A stretch of 64,000 nt of DNA from Kocuria rosea subsp. polaris (GTDB lineage: Bacteria > Actinomycetota > Actinomycetes > Actinomycetales > Micrococcaceae), in contig MLDA01000015.1 of NCBI GenBank assembly GCA_023896275.1, positions 45,584 through 109,583 of the forward strand, in the 5' to 3' direction. The stretch's first letter is position 1; the number at the start of each line of letters is the position of its first letter. The notes under the pieces are model-generated. The model did no database searches. It was not told the origin of the DNA and was given only the letters and a program-made list of their open reading frames with translations. A program made the translations under genes and the position numbers. This document shows positions 43,927 to 51,083 of the stretch, piece after piece.

Positions 43927-44214
43927 ATGGACCTTGATGAATACGAGCGCCGAAAAGCACCTTTGAATGAGGCGCTTCGGCAACTGGACCTCAAACGGCA
44001 GAGGCTGAGCGCGAAGCTCTATAAAGACATTGAAGTCAACAATATCAACCTGTGTGACGCTTTGAATGAGACTCACGCCGACGATGTCCCTGCCGTCAAT
44101 GCGCGTTTTGCTCGCCTTGAGGATCGACTCCGTGAACTGCATGCCATTGCGTGTGAAGAGATCGAAGCCGAAAAATTCAGGGCTTGGGACAATTTCCATC
44201 ACCCTCAAGACTAG
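43927..44214 (+). CDS. Small helical hypothetical protein of the element
   Basis: 95 residues. Nearly all helix and highly charged, with heptad-like Leu spacing (LNEALRQLDLKRQRLSAKL, FARLEDRLRELHAIACEEIE). Likely a coiled-coil dimer. No known motif. It lies between two other small helical proteins in one operon. Confidence 0.62.
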   Translation: MDLDEYERRKAPLNEALRQLDLKRQRLSAKLYKDIEVNNINLCDALNETHADDVPAVNARFARLEDRLRELHAIACEEIEAEKFRAWDNFHHPQD

Positions 44215-44226
44215 GAGGACAAGACA

Positions 44227-44529
44227 ATGACTGAGATTTACCAACTCAAGCGTGACGAAGAAGGGTATTTGAACGCGCTTGACGACGCACAGCTCGCAAT
44301 CATCAAAGAGGAAGAAGACTTCCTCAACGATCGCGACGAGATGATCCGTGAGCATGAGGAGGAGGCCCGGGAACTCGCGGTACGTCACGAGCGGATCCGC
44401 GAGGGTGGGCAGATCCAGCATGAGGCGCGGATCGAGGATCTGGAGGCCGAGCGGGAGGACCTCCGCCGTCGGCTCGACGAGGTGCGGGACGAGCTGCGGC
44501 TAGCCGAGAAGGAGGCGCGCGATGCGTAG
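44227..44529 (+). CDS. Small coiled-coil protein of the element
   Basis: 100 residues with AGGAGG upstream. Residues 20-98 are an almost unbroken Glu/Arg-rich coiled coil (LNDRDEMIREHEEEARELAV, IEDLEAEREDLRRRLDEV). GC content rises sharply within this gene, from AT-rich at its start to host-like at its end, which may mark a recombination joint. It overlaps the lipoprotein gene by 8 bp. Function unknown. Confidence 0.62.
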   Translation: MTEIYQLKRDEEGYLNALDDAQLAIIKEEEDFLNDRDEMIREHEEEARELAVRHERIREGGQIQHEARIEDLEAEREDLRRRLDEVRDELRLAEKEARDA

Positions 44530-45040
44530 GCGACCAAAACGGTCCAACCGGCCGATTTCGCCCGCGAAATCGGGCGGAACCCGCCGGAGGCGAAACCCGG
44601 CTCGAATCGGTTTGACGTTGATGCTGAGCGTCGCCCTGCTGTTGGGCGGTGTCATCACTGGATGCGCAGACGCTGGCCCCGACAAGGCCGGGGATTCCCC
44701 CACTTCGTCGGTGCACATCGGTGAACCCGCCGTCGAGGCGAATTGGCCGATTCAGCGGTGCCACGGGCCTGGCCTCATCGTCGTCAACATGGATAAACAG
44801 CTTGTGGTGGCTTGGGATCGTGGGGCTTACCGTGCCGAGGTCGCCACTGCCTCGAATCGGCCGCCCGGGGACGCTGTCGAATGCGATTTGACCTCTGAGG
44901 AGAACGACACCCATTTCGCGCTGGTTGGTGATGAAGTCATTTTGCCGACCAGTTACGGAATCGTCCTGGTCGCGCCTGAGGCAGTGAATGATTTGGACTT
45001 GTGGGCTTATCGCGTGGGATTGGAGGAGGAAGATGAGTGA
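44522..45040 (+). CDS. Putative lipoprotein of the element
   Basis: 172 residues. A long basic N-terminus (RRRPKRSNR, then RRRRNPARIG) precedes a hydrophobic stretch and the lipobox GVITGC, so Cys48 is the likely lipidated residue. The mature part of about 125 residues is acidic, with two further cysteines (IQRCHGPG, AVECDLTS) that could form a disulfide. It is a surface protein carried by a transferable element; entry exclusion or cell contact would fit, but nothing proves it. Its end overlaps the xis start by 8 bp. Confidence 0.7.
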   Translation: MRRRPKRSNRPISPAKSGGTRRRRNPARIGLTLMLSVALLLGGVITGCADAGPDKAGDSPTSSVHIGEPAVEANWPIQRCHGPGLIVVNMDKQLVVAWDRGAYRAEVATASNRPPGDAVECDLTSEENDTHFALVGDEVILPTSYGIVLVAPEAVNDLDLWAYRVGLEEEDE

Positions 45041-45251
45041 AATGAAGATGGAACCGGAGTCGGTTTTTCTTATCGATGCGGAAGAGGCATCAAAGTTGAC
45101 CGGTGTCCCGAAGAGCACCCTGCACTTGTGGGCCGCTGCCCGTGACGCGGGAGAATATAATGACGGCCCGTCGCACTATGCTCTGGGCCCGCGTCGGCGG
45201 ATGTGGGACCGCGCGGATCTTCTCGCGTGGCTGGCTTCGAAGCGCGTCTAG
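45033..45251 (+). CDS. xis: Excisionase-like HTH protein (Xis)
   Basis: 72 residues from ATG at 45033, with GGAGGAAG upstream. IDAEEASKLTGVPKSTLHLW is the winged helix of MerR/HTH_17 excisionases, followed by GPRRRMWDRADLLAWL, the usual second half. It ends directly before the integrase start (45252), the normal xis-int order. It would bend attachment-site DNA so that the integrase favours excision. Confidence 0.87.
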   Translation: MSEMKMEPESVFLIDAEEASKLTGVPKSTLHLWAAARDAGEYNDGPSHYALGPRRRMWDRADLLAWLASKRV

Positions 45252-46313
45252 ATGCCGTCAATTCGCAAGCGAGTATCCCCGAAGGGAGCAGTCACTTGGC
45301 AAGTCAGGTGGCGGCTTCCTTCGGGGCGTGAAAATTCGAAATCATTTCCCACGCAGAAGATCGCCAAGACGTATTTGGTGTCACTTGAATCGCGGTCGAA
45401 GTATACTCTGCCGGTTGTCGCCACAGGTCGTATTCCTCTCGATGTTCTTTGGAGCGAATACATTGAAAACGAACCTGAGAAGAATGACTGGAAGCCTAAA
45501 ACTATTGAAGGCAAATCCCTTGCATGGCGGCGCATTGAGAAAAGCGGGTTGGCTCAGCGGGAAGTTCGCTCGATAACGTCAGCTGAAATCAGCAAGATGC
45601 TCGCTGGGATGGGGATGTCGGCAGGGAAGCAAACGCTTCGGCTATTCTCTGATCTCTACACCATGGCTGTACGGCGTGGGTACGACGGACCGCTCCCGGC
45701 GGAAGGCGTGAAAGTTCCGCGTCGTGAAGCACGGTCAAGGAAGTTTTTGACTGCCGATGAAGTGGAGCAACTGGCCGCTGTCTGCGGTCCGGGCCACGGT
45801 GAAACCATCAAGATCCTCGCCTACACCGGGCTGAGGGTCGGGGAGCTGTCTGGTTTGAACGTCAGCGATTGGGACAGCACCAATCGGCGTTTGCACGTGC
45901 GCCGATCTGTGTCATGGACAAATGGGAAAGCCCATGTGAGCGTCCCTAAAACGGCAAGCGGCGTCCGTAGTATCCCTGTGCCTACGAGGATCGCTCGGAT
46001 ACTGGACGCGGCCTCTGACGGCCAGGATGGCGCTACCCCGCTGTGGCGTAGTCCTCAAGGAGCGCGCTGGAACCCGAACAACTGGCGTCGGCAAGCAGAG
46101 TTGGGTTATCGTCTAGAGCTAACCGGCCTCCGCGGAACCCGCCTCCATGACCTTCGTCACACATACGCCGCCCTCGCCAGACACGCCGGAGCAGATCTCC
46201 CCACCCTGCAAAAAATCATGGGCCACGCTTCGATCACGACGACCATCAATCTTTACGGCGGAATTTTCGACACCGAGATGGACAGCCTCGCTGACGGCCT
46301 CGATTCGCTCTGA
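45252..46313 (+). CDS. int: Tyrosine-recombinase integrase
   Basis: 353 residues. An N-terminal arm-binding domain (PSIRKRVSPKGAVTWQVRWR), a SAM-like core-binding domain, then the catalytic domain. Catalytic residues: Arg195 (TGLRVGEL), His299 and Arg302 (LHDLRHTYA), His325 (IMGHAS) and nucleophile Tyr335 (TINLYGG). The set is complete, so the enzyme should be active. It inserts and removes the element at tRNA-Thr. It is 147 bp from the right attachment repeat. Confidence 0.95.
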   Translation: MPSIRKRVSPKGAVTWQVRWRLPSGRENSKSFPTQKIAKTYLVSLESRSKYTLPVVATGRIPLDVLWSEYIENEPEKNDWKPKTIEGKSLAWRRIEKSGLAQREVRSITSAEISKMLAGMGMSAGKQTLRLFSDLYTMAVRRGYDGPLPAEGVKVPRREARSRKFLTADEVEQLAAVCGPGHGETIKILAYTGLRVGELSGLNVSDWDSTNRRLHVRRSVSWTNGKAHVSVPKTASGVRSIPVPTRIARILDAASDGQDGATPLWRSPQGARWNPNNWRRQAELGYRLELTGLRGTRLHDLRHTYAALARHAGADLPTLQKIMGHASITTTINLYGGIFDTEMDSLADGLDSL

Positions 46314-46460
46314 TAGCCTGAAAACCAATGACCTCGCGCAGCGGGGATGACCCGAAAAGTACACGCCAGCCAAAGCTAACGTGGACAAATCGTGGACATG
46401 AACCCCGCTGAGCGGGGATGCCAGTCAAATGAAAACCGCGAGATCATGCGGATGTAGCCT

Positions 46461-46505
46461 TGAGCCCCCTGCCGGATTCGAACCGGCGACCCTCTGTTTA
46501 CAAGA
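46461..46505. repeat. Right attachment-site repeat, within tRNA-Thr
   Basis: Identical over 45 bases to 38098-38142. It covers the 3' part of the intact tRNA-Thr gene, from its last base into the anticodon arm. Confidence 0.95.
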
Positions 46506-46536
46506 CAGATGCTCTGGCCAGCTGAGCTAAGGGGGC
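46463..46536 (-). tRNA. tRNA-Thr (anticodon UGU)
   Basis: Acceptor GCCCCCT pairs with AGGGGGC. The anticodon stem is TCTGT/ACAGA with loop CTTGTAA, giving UGU, which reads ACA. The T arm is GCCGG-TTCGAAT-CCGGC. It is intact because the element brings an identical 3' end. No hairpin terminator is seen directly downstream on the minus strand; its original one is now at 38053. Confidence 0.96.
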
Positions 46537-46606
46537 ATCGCCACCCTCGCGGGCGACGAATCCAGATTAGCCGAGAACCCCCGGCAATCGAGAATTGCCG
46601 GCCGGG

Positions 46607-47476
46607 TCAGCCGATCTTCTCTTCGGCCCACGCGACGAAATCAGGATCAGCCTGGCCGTCCCAGACCTCGCCGTTGAGCCAGACGCTCGGCGTGCCGGGA
46701 ACGGCGTCGGCGAGCGCCGCGCTCTGCCCGAACTGGGCGAACGGACGGTACTCCATCGAGTCGATGCAGCCCTCGAGACCCTCGGCGCCGTTCTCGGCGG
46801 CCAGATCGGCCATCTCCGAGTTCTTCAACTCGCCCCCCTGCTGCTGGGCGAAGAGTGCCGTCGAGAAGTCCAAGTACGACTCCGGGGCGGCGTTGGCGAC
46901 GCACGCGAGGGCGTTGGCTCCGCGCGAGGAGTAGTTCGTCGACGAATTGGGATCGAGGAACGCGACGTTGCGCTGTTCGAGGACGACGTCCCCGTCAGCC
47001 ACCCACTGCTCGATCTGCTCTGAGTACTGCTGCTCGAACACAGCGCAGTGCGGGCAGTTCACATCCGCGTAGACGACGAGCTGGGGCGGGTCCGCCGCGT
47101 CGTCCAGGCCACGCGGCGCCGGCTCAGTGCCCTGCGGGGCCTGCTCGCCGGCGTCGGCCACGTCGATGGTGCGGTCTCCGGTGAGCTCGGGATCAGTGGT
47201 CACCCCGCCCTCGCCGTCCGCGACGAGGACGATGCCGCCGTGCTCGTTGCCGCCGGCCGGGATTGGCCCGGCGTCCGGAACGGCTGCGGTGCGCTGCTGC
47301 ACGACGATCATGACCACGAGTGCGATGACCAGCACCAGGGCGCCGACGACGCCCAGCTTCACGAACAGGGACTTCCGCTTCGCGGCGGCAGCCTGCTCCT
47401 CGTGCAGCTTGCGGGCGGCTTCGCGGGCGGCGGAAGTGCGCTCGGCCTTGGTTGGACGGTTCGCGGAATCAGCCAT
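46607..47476 (-). CDS. Membrane-anchored DsbA-like thioredoxin-fold protein
   Basis: 289 residues from ATG at 47476. A charged cytoplasmic tail of about 37 residues, one helix at about 38-62 (VKLGVVGALVLVIALVVMIV), a linker, then a DsbA-type domain. The active site is CPHC in VYADVNCPHCAVFEQQY, and the cis-Pro loop is TPSVWLNGE. It should form or exchange disulfides in proteins outside the membrane. Similar anchored DsbA-like proteins are common in actinobacteria. It is divergent from otsA. Confidence 0.9.
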   Translation of the reverse strand: MADSANRPTKAERTSAAREAARKLHEEQAAAAKRKSLFVKLGVVGALVLVIALVVMIVVQQRTAAVPDAGPIPAGGNEHGGIVLVADGEGGVTTDPELTGDRTIDVADAGEQAPQGTEPAPRGLDDAADPPQLVVYADVNCPHCAVFEQQYSEQIEQWVADGDVVLEQRNVAFLDPNSSTNYSSRGANALACVANAAPESYLDFSTALFAQQQGGELKNSEMADLAAENGAEGLEGCIDSMEYRPFAQFGQSAALADAVPGTPSVWLNGEVWDGQADPDFVAWAEEKIG

Positions 47477-47586
47477 GCGGCGTGGTCCTTTTCTGTCGAC
47501 GACGACGAAAGATGTCATCGCCATTTTAGAGGACGCTATAGGGTCAGAAGGACAGCGCTTGATCCAACACACTGCAGGAGCGAGAC

Positions 47587-49128
47587 ATGTCCCATTCCGC
47601 TGACGGAACAACACGCAACGAAACGTATGACTTCGTGGTCGTTGCCAACCGGCTCCCCGTGGACCGCGTGGTCAACGACACGGGCGAGTCGTCGTGGAAG
47701 CGCGCCCCCGGCGGGCTCGTCACGGCGCTGGCACCGGTGATGGAAGCGGCAGACGGAGCCTGGGTCGGCTGGCACGGCGCGCCGGATGAGGAAGTCGAAC
47801 CGTTTGAGAACAACGGCATCTCGATCGTTCCCGTCCCCCTCTCGGAAAGCGACGTGAACCTCTACTACGAGGGGTTCTCCAATTCGACGCTCTGGCCGCT
47901 CTACCACGACGTCATCGTCGCCCCGAGGTTCCACCGGGCGTGGTGGGATCGCTACAAGAAGATCAACCAGCGCTTCGCCGACGCGACCGCGGCCGTCGCC
48001 GCCGAGGGCGCGACCGTCTGGGTGCAGGACTACCAGCTGCAGCTCGTCCCGAAACTGCTCAAGGATGTCCGCCCCGACCTGAAGATCGGCTTCTTCAACC
48101 ACATCCCTTTCCCGTCCGTCGACCTCTTCGCCCAGCTACCATGGCGCAAGCGGGTCCTCGAGGGCCTGCTCGGGGCGGACCTCATCGGGTTCCAGCGGCC
48201 CTCCGATGCCTCGAATTTCTCGCGCGCGGTGCGCCGGATCCTGGGGTTCACGGTCCGCGGCCAGCAGATCCACGTGCAGGACGCTCAGGGCAACCCCTTG
48301 CGGATCGCCCGCGCTGAGGCGCATCCGATTTCCATCGATTCGGCGTCGATCTCGCGCATGGCGAAGGACCCGAAGATCCAGGCCCGCGCGAAGGAGATCC
48401 GCCGCGGTCTGGGCAATCCCGACGTGGTGGTGCTCGGCGTCGACCGCCTCGACTACACCAAGGGCATCCGCCACCGCCTGAAGGCCTTCGGAGAACTCAT
48501 CGACGACGGCCGCCTCGAGGTCGGCGGCGCAGCCCTGGTCCAGGTGGCCAGCCCCAGCCGCGAGCGCGTCGGCGAGTACATGAAACTCCGCGACGAGATC
48601 GAACTGACCGTCGGCCGCATCAATGGCGAACACGACACGGTCTCCCACACGGCCATCCGCTACCTGCACCACTCCTATCCCTTCGAGGAGATGGTGGCGC
48701 TCTACCTCGCGGCCGACGTCATGCTCGTGACGGCACTGCGCGACGGCATGAACCTCGTCGCCAAGGAATACGTCGCCGCGCACGTCGACAACAAGGGGGC
48801 GCTCGTGCTCTCGGAGTTCGCCGGCGCGGCCGACCAGCTCAAGCACGCCTTCCTGGTCAACCCCCACGACATCGACGACCTCAAGGACACGATCGTCGCC
48901 GCGATCGAGCTCCCGGAGGCCGAGGCGAGCCGCCGCATGCGCATCATGCGCCGCCAGATCGCCACGAACGACGTCGCCCGTTGGTCCCGCAAGTTCCTGG
49001 AATCGCTCGCCAAGACGGACGACGAGCTTTCGCTCGACGCCCGCAAGCGGGCCGACGAGGAAAGGGCTGGACATGCCGCCGCCGACCTCATCCGCCCGCG
49101 CACGTCCGACGACGCGGACAACGAGTAG
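47587..49128 (+). CDS. otsA: Alpha,alpha-trehalose-phosphate synthase (UDP-forming)
   Basis: 513 residues, GT20 family. VVANRLPVDR and GGLVTAL near the start, WVQDYQLQLVP, GFFNHIPFPS, LGVDRLDYTKGIRHRL for glucose-6-phosphate and UDP binding, and LRDGMNLVAKEY near the C-terminus. It joins UDP-glucose and glucose-6-phosphate into trehalose-6-phosphate in the cytoplasm. otsB follows after 9 bp. The ribosome site is GGAGCGAG. Confidence 0.97.
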   Translation: MSHSADGTTRNETYDFVVVANRLPVDRVVNDTGESSWKRAPGGLVTALAPVMEAADGAWVGWHGAPDEEVEPFENNGISIVPVPLSESDVNLYYEGFSNSTLWPLYHDVIVAPRFHRAWWDRYKKINQRFADATAAVAAEGATVWVQDYQLQLVPKLLKDVRPDLKIGFFNHIPFPSVDLFAQLPWRKRVLEGLLGADLIGFQRPSDASNFSRAVRRILGFTVRGQQIHVQDAQGNPLRIARAEAHPISIDSASISRMAKDPKIQARAKEIRRGLGNPDVVVLGVDRLDYTKGIRHRLKAFGELIDDGRLEVGGAALVQVASPSRERVGEYMKLRDEIELTVGRINGEHDTVSHTAIRYLHHSYPFEEMVALYLAADVMLVTALRDGMNLVAKEYVAAHVDNKGALVLSEFAGAADQLKHAFLVNPHDIDDLKDTIVAAIELPEAEASRRMRIMRRQIATNDVARWSRKFLESLAKTDDELSLDARKRADEERAGHAAADLIRPRTSDDADNE

Positions 49129-49137
49129 AGGAGCGCG

Positions 49138-49923
49138 ATGCTATCCCCGGAACTTCGCACCGCTACCGAAGCCCTCGCCGAGGTCGACCACCTGCTCGTC
49201 GCTCTGGATTTCGACGGGACACTCGCCCCGTTTGTCGGTCGCCCCGAAGACGCCCGCGCGCTGCCCGGCTCGGCGGAGGCGCTCGCCCGGCTCGGCGGGG
49301 GTGACGCCCCCGGCTCCGGACCGCGTACGACGACGGCGCTGCTCTCCGGGCGCCACCTAGAGAGCCTGCGCCTGGTCGCTTCCCCGCCAGAAGAAGTCCT
49401 CCTGGTCGGCAGCCACGGCGCCGAACGGTACAGCCCGGAGACGGGCGACGAACCGCTCACCCTATCGGGCGCCCAGGAAGCTTTGCTGGCCGAGGTGACC
49501 GCGGCCCTGCGCGGTGTCTCCGAAGCCTTCGCCGGGGCACGGCTGGAACACAAGCCGTCCGGCGTCGTACTGCATGTTCGGCAGTGTTCGCCCGCGGACG
49601 GCGCGGCCGCGCTCGCACGGGCGCGCACGGCGCTGGCCGGCGAACGTGACGTGCATGTGACGGAAGGCAAAGCCGTGCTCGAGGCGGCCGTCGTCCGGGT
49701 CGACAAGGGGGTCGGTCTCGACTGGCTCCGGAGCGTCAGCGGCGCCGCGACCGTGGTCTTCGCCGGCGATGACGTGACTGATGAGCATGCGTTCTCGACC
49801 CTCCGCCCGGGCGATCTGGGAGTCAAGGTCGGGGACGGCGAAACGGGTGCCGCGTTCCGGGTCGGGTCGCTGGAGGATGTTACGGAGTTTTTGAATCTGC
49901 TCGCTTCTGTGAGAACCTTGTGA
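49138..49923 (+). CDS. otsB: Trehalose-6-phosphate phosphatase
   Basis: 261 residues, HAD superfamily. Motif I is ALDFDGTLAPF with the nucleophile Asp, motif II ALLSGRHLESL, and motif IV VFAGDDVTDEHAF. The central KPSGVVLHVR block is typical of OtsB. It removes phosphate to give free trehalose, completing the OtsAB route used for osmotic and desiccation protection. It is co-transcribed with otsA. Confidence 0.95.
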   Translation: MLSPELRTATEALAEVDHLLVALDFDGTLAPFVGRPEDARALPGSAEALARLGGGDAPGSGPRTTTALLSGRHLESLRLVASPPEEVLLVGSHGAERYSPETGDEPLTLSGAQEALLAEVTAALRGVSEAFAGARLEHKPSGVVLHVRQCSPADGAAALARARTALAGERDVHVTEGKAVLEAAVVRVDKGVGLDWLRSVSGAATVVFAGDDVTDEHAFSTLRPGDLGVKVGDGETGAAFRVGSLEDVTEFLNLLASVRTL

Positions 49924-49982
49924 CACCTATCACAACGGATCGTCGGGCACGTACCTGCCCGTGAAGGGAACACAACAAAATC

Positions 49983-51002
49983 ATGGCATCTGTAACTTTT
50001 GACAGCACCACCCGTCTGTACCCGGGCAGCACGACCCCCGCGGTCGACTCGCTGAACCTCGAGATCGAGGACGGGGAATTCCTGGTCCTCGTCGGGCCCT
50101 CCGGCTGCGGAAAGTCCACGACCCTGCGCATGCTCGCAGGCCTCGAAGACGTGAACGCCGGCCGCATCCTCATCGGCGATCGCGACGTCACCGACGTCGC
50201 CCCGAAGGATCGCGACATCGCAATGGTCTTCCAGAACTACGCGCTCTACCCGCACATGTCCGTCGCGGACAACATGGGCTTCGCCCTGAAGATTGCCGGC
50301 GTCGACAAGGTCGAGCGTCGCAAGCGCATCGAAGAGGCCGGCCGTCTCCTCGACCTCACCCAGTACCTGGACCGCAAGCCGAAGGCCCTCTCCGGTGGTC
50401 AGCGTCAGCGTGTGGCCATGGGCCGCGCGATCGTCCGCTCCCCGCAGGTCTTCCTCATGGATGAGCCGCTGTCGAACCTGGACGCCAAGCTGCGTGTCCA
50501 GACGCGTACGCAGATCGCCTCGCTGACCCGCCGGCTGGGCGTCACGACCGTCTACGTCACCCACGATCAGGTCGAGGCCATGACCATGGGCGACCGCGTC
50601 GCGGTCCTCAAGGACGGTCTGCTGCAGCAGGTCGATACCCCCAGCAACCTGTACGACCGCCCGGAGAACGTCTTCGTCGCCGGCTTCATCGGCTCCCCCG
50701 CCATGAACCTCATCGACGAGGGCGCGCAGACCATCGGCGTCCGTCCGGAGAACCTCGTGCGAGCCACCGAGGCCGAGGTCGCCACCAGCAAGCACGCCTG
50801 GGCCGTGGAGGTCGACGTGCTCGAGGAGCTCGGCGCCGACGCGTTCGCCTACGGCCGCACCAAGATCAACGGCGAAGACAAAGAGTTCGTCGTCCGCCTC
50901 GAAGGCCGCACCTCGGTCCGCCCGGGCGACACGATCCACGTGCACGCCGTCGAAGAGCGCATCCACCGGTTCGACAACGCCACCGGCAAGCGCATCGGCT
51001 AA
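49983..51002 (+). CDS. Sugar ABC transporter ATPase (MsiK/UgpC/SugC type)
   Basis: 339 residues, slightly short for the family (about 360-370). Walker A GPSGCGKST, signature LSGGQRQR, Walker B VFLMDEPLSNLDAK, H-loop VTHDQVEAMT. The C-terminal OB-fold domain (IGVRPENLV, HVHAVEERIHRFD) marks the CUT1 group. Neither the arabino-oligosaccharide nor the maltodextrin importer in this window has an ATPase gene, so this is likely a shared energiser like Streptomyces MsiK. It is 59 bp past otsB and has its own ribosome site. A terminator follows. Confidence 0.93.
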   Translation: MASVTFDSTTRLYPGSTTPAVDSLNLEIEDGEFLVLVGPSGCGKSTTLRMLAGLEDVNAGRILIGDRDVTDVAPKDRDIAMVFQNYALYPHMSVADNMGFALKIAGVDKVERRKRIEEAGRLLDLTQYLDRKPKALSGGQRQRVAMGRAIVRSPQVFLMDEPLSNLDAKLRVQTRTQIASLTRRLGVTTVYVTHDQVEAMTMGDRVAVLKDGLLQQVDTPSNLYDRPENVFVAGFIGSPAMNLIDEGAQTIGVRPENLVRATEAEVATSKHAWAVEVDVLEELGADAFAYGRTKINGEDKEFVVRLEGRTSVRPGDTIHVHAVEERIHRFDNATGKRIG

Positions 51003-51019
51003 TACCTCCGCATGCGAGA

Positions 51020-51056
51020 AGGGCCGGTCGTTCCGCACTGGAACGACCGGCCCTTT
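51020..51056. terminator. Terminator after the sugar ABC ATPase
   Basis: A 16-bp perfect stem AAGGGCCGGTCGTTCC (51020-51035 with 51041-51056), with TTTT at its 3' edge. It can serve both converging genes. Confidence 0.92.
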
Positions 51057-51083
51057 TGCGTGCCAGACCAAACGCCCGGGTGG

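Larger units (their letters stand above)
38143..46505. mobile_element. Integrated AICE-type element in tRNA-Thr
   Basis: About 8.3 kb between the 45-bp direct repeats. Gene plan: rolling-circle-type Rep, a reverse-strand HTH gene, a rightward run of small genes with an FtsK/TraB-type translocase, a lipoprotein, Xis and a tyrosine integrase next to the intact tRNA. This matches pSAM2-like actinomycete integrative and conjugative elements, which excise, replicate and move as double-stranded DNA using one TraB protein. The block from about 41.2 to 44.3 kb is clearly more AT-rich than the host, which supports transfer. No resistance or metabolic cargo is recognised. All core genes look intact. 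Confidence 0.9.

Noticed and set aside
38143..46505. A prophage
   Set aside because: No capsid, terminase, portal or lysis genes are seen, and the Rep plus TraB-type translocase fits an AICE.
48702..51071. Open frame of about 789 codons on the minus strand
   Set aside because: Antisense to otsA, otsB and the ABC ATPase; Ser/Arg-rich shadow.
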